7,342 bases of DNA from the NCBI GenBank assembly GCA_936943465.1, contig CAKZJN010000463.1, positions 1-7,342 on the forward strand. Direction: 5' to 3'. The notes beneath the pieces were generated by a model. That model worked only from the letters and a program-made list of their open reading frames with translations, had not been told where the DNA came from and made no database searches. The translations under genes were made by a program, and so were the position numbers. Within the stretch, counting starts at the first letter, position 1, and each line of letters begins with the position of its first letter. The DNA is from an uncultured Rhodoferax sp. Lineage in GTDB: Bacteria > Pseudomonadota > Gammaproteobacteria > Burkholderiales > Burkholderiaceae_C. This document shows, piece by piece, positions 7,295 through 7,342 of this stretch.

Positions 7295-7342
7295 TCAGTG
7301 GCGGCGCGGAGCCAGGTAGGCCAGGAAGTGCTTCTCGGCCAC
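7295..7342 (-). CDS. C-terminal tail of a probable HisM-like ABC permease (partial)
   Basis: Only the last 15 codons are visible, ending in TGA at 7297-7295 and reading VAEKHFLAYLAPRRH. The start is outside the window. The basic, amphipathic tail with the AEK..L..L.P pattern resembles the C-terminus of HisM-type permeases as I recall it (AERRWLQHVKP). The position directly upstream of an M14 hydrolase and a HisP-type ATPase fits a transporter permease. The frame is supported by the tight 5-nt junction to the next gene; the identity is an inference from context and a very short match. Confidence 0.5.
   Translation of the reverse strand: MAEKHFLAYLAPRRH

Overview
The window looks like an ordinary chromosomal segment from a GC-rich betaproteobacterium, most likely Burkholderiales (Comamonadaceae or Rhodoferax-like). 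This rests on high GC with strong third-position G/C bias, the long-form glyceraldehyde-3-phosphate dehydrogenase, a YihG-type acyltransferase, and tightly packed genes. The taxon is inferred from protein resemblance recalled from memory; no database was searched. I see no tRNA, rRNA, CRISPR array, insertion sequence, integrase or phage gene.

Layout: (1) Positions 1-2394 (+) hold most of a large GH63-related glucosidase whose N-terminus lies before the window. (2) Positions 2444-2716 (-) encode a 90-residue protein of unknown function, convergent with the glucosidase. (3) Positions 2717-2948 form a 232-bp divergent intergenic region. It carries a dyad hairpin, a tandem GTTACATA repeat with an 11-bp period, a weak candidate promoter for the small gene, and a possible short leader ORF. 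(4) Positions 2949-4394 (+) encode a 481-residue GapB-type glyceraldehyde-3-phosphate dehydrogenase, followed by a textbook intrinsic terminator at 4415-4452. (5) Positions 4443-7342 (-) look like one operon, transcribed right to left: the tail of a probable HisM-like permease, an M14-fold succinylglutamate desuccinylase/aspartoacylase-family hydrolase, a HisP/GlnQ-type amino-acid ABC ATPase, and a YihG-type membrane acyltransferase. Its last gene converges on gap and runs into the gap terminator hairpin.

How the genes relate: gap belongs to central carbon metabolism, probably in the gluconeogenic direction, and is monocistronic in this window. The glucosidase acts on glucosyl-type saccharides of unknown identity. 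The minus-strand operon couples a polar amino-acid uptake system to a cytosolic zinc hydrolase, which suggests import of an N-acylated or amide-type compound and its hydrolysis inside the cell. The acyltransferase at the end is probably a co-transcribed phospholipid gene rather than part of the uptake pathway.

I did not find clear evidence of a wholly new system. The best leads are the ABC/M14 module with unknown substrate, the repeat and dyad elements ahead of gap, and the overlap between the gap terminator and the acyltransferase stop codon.
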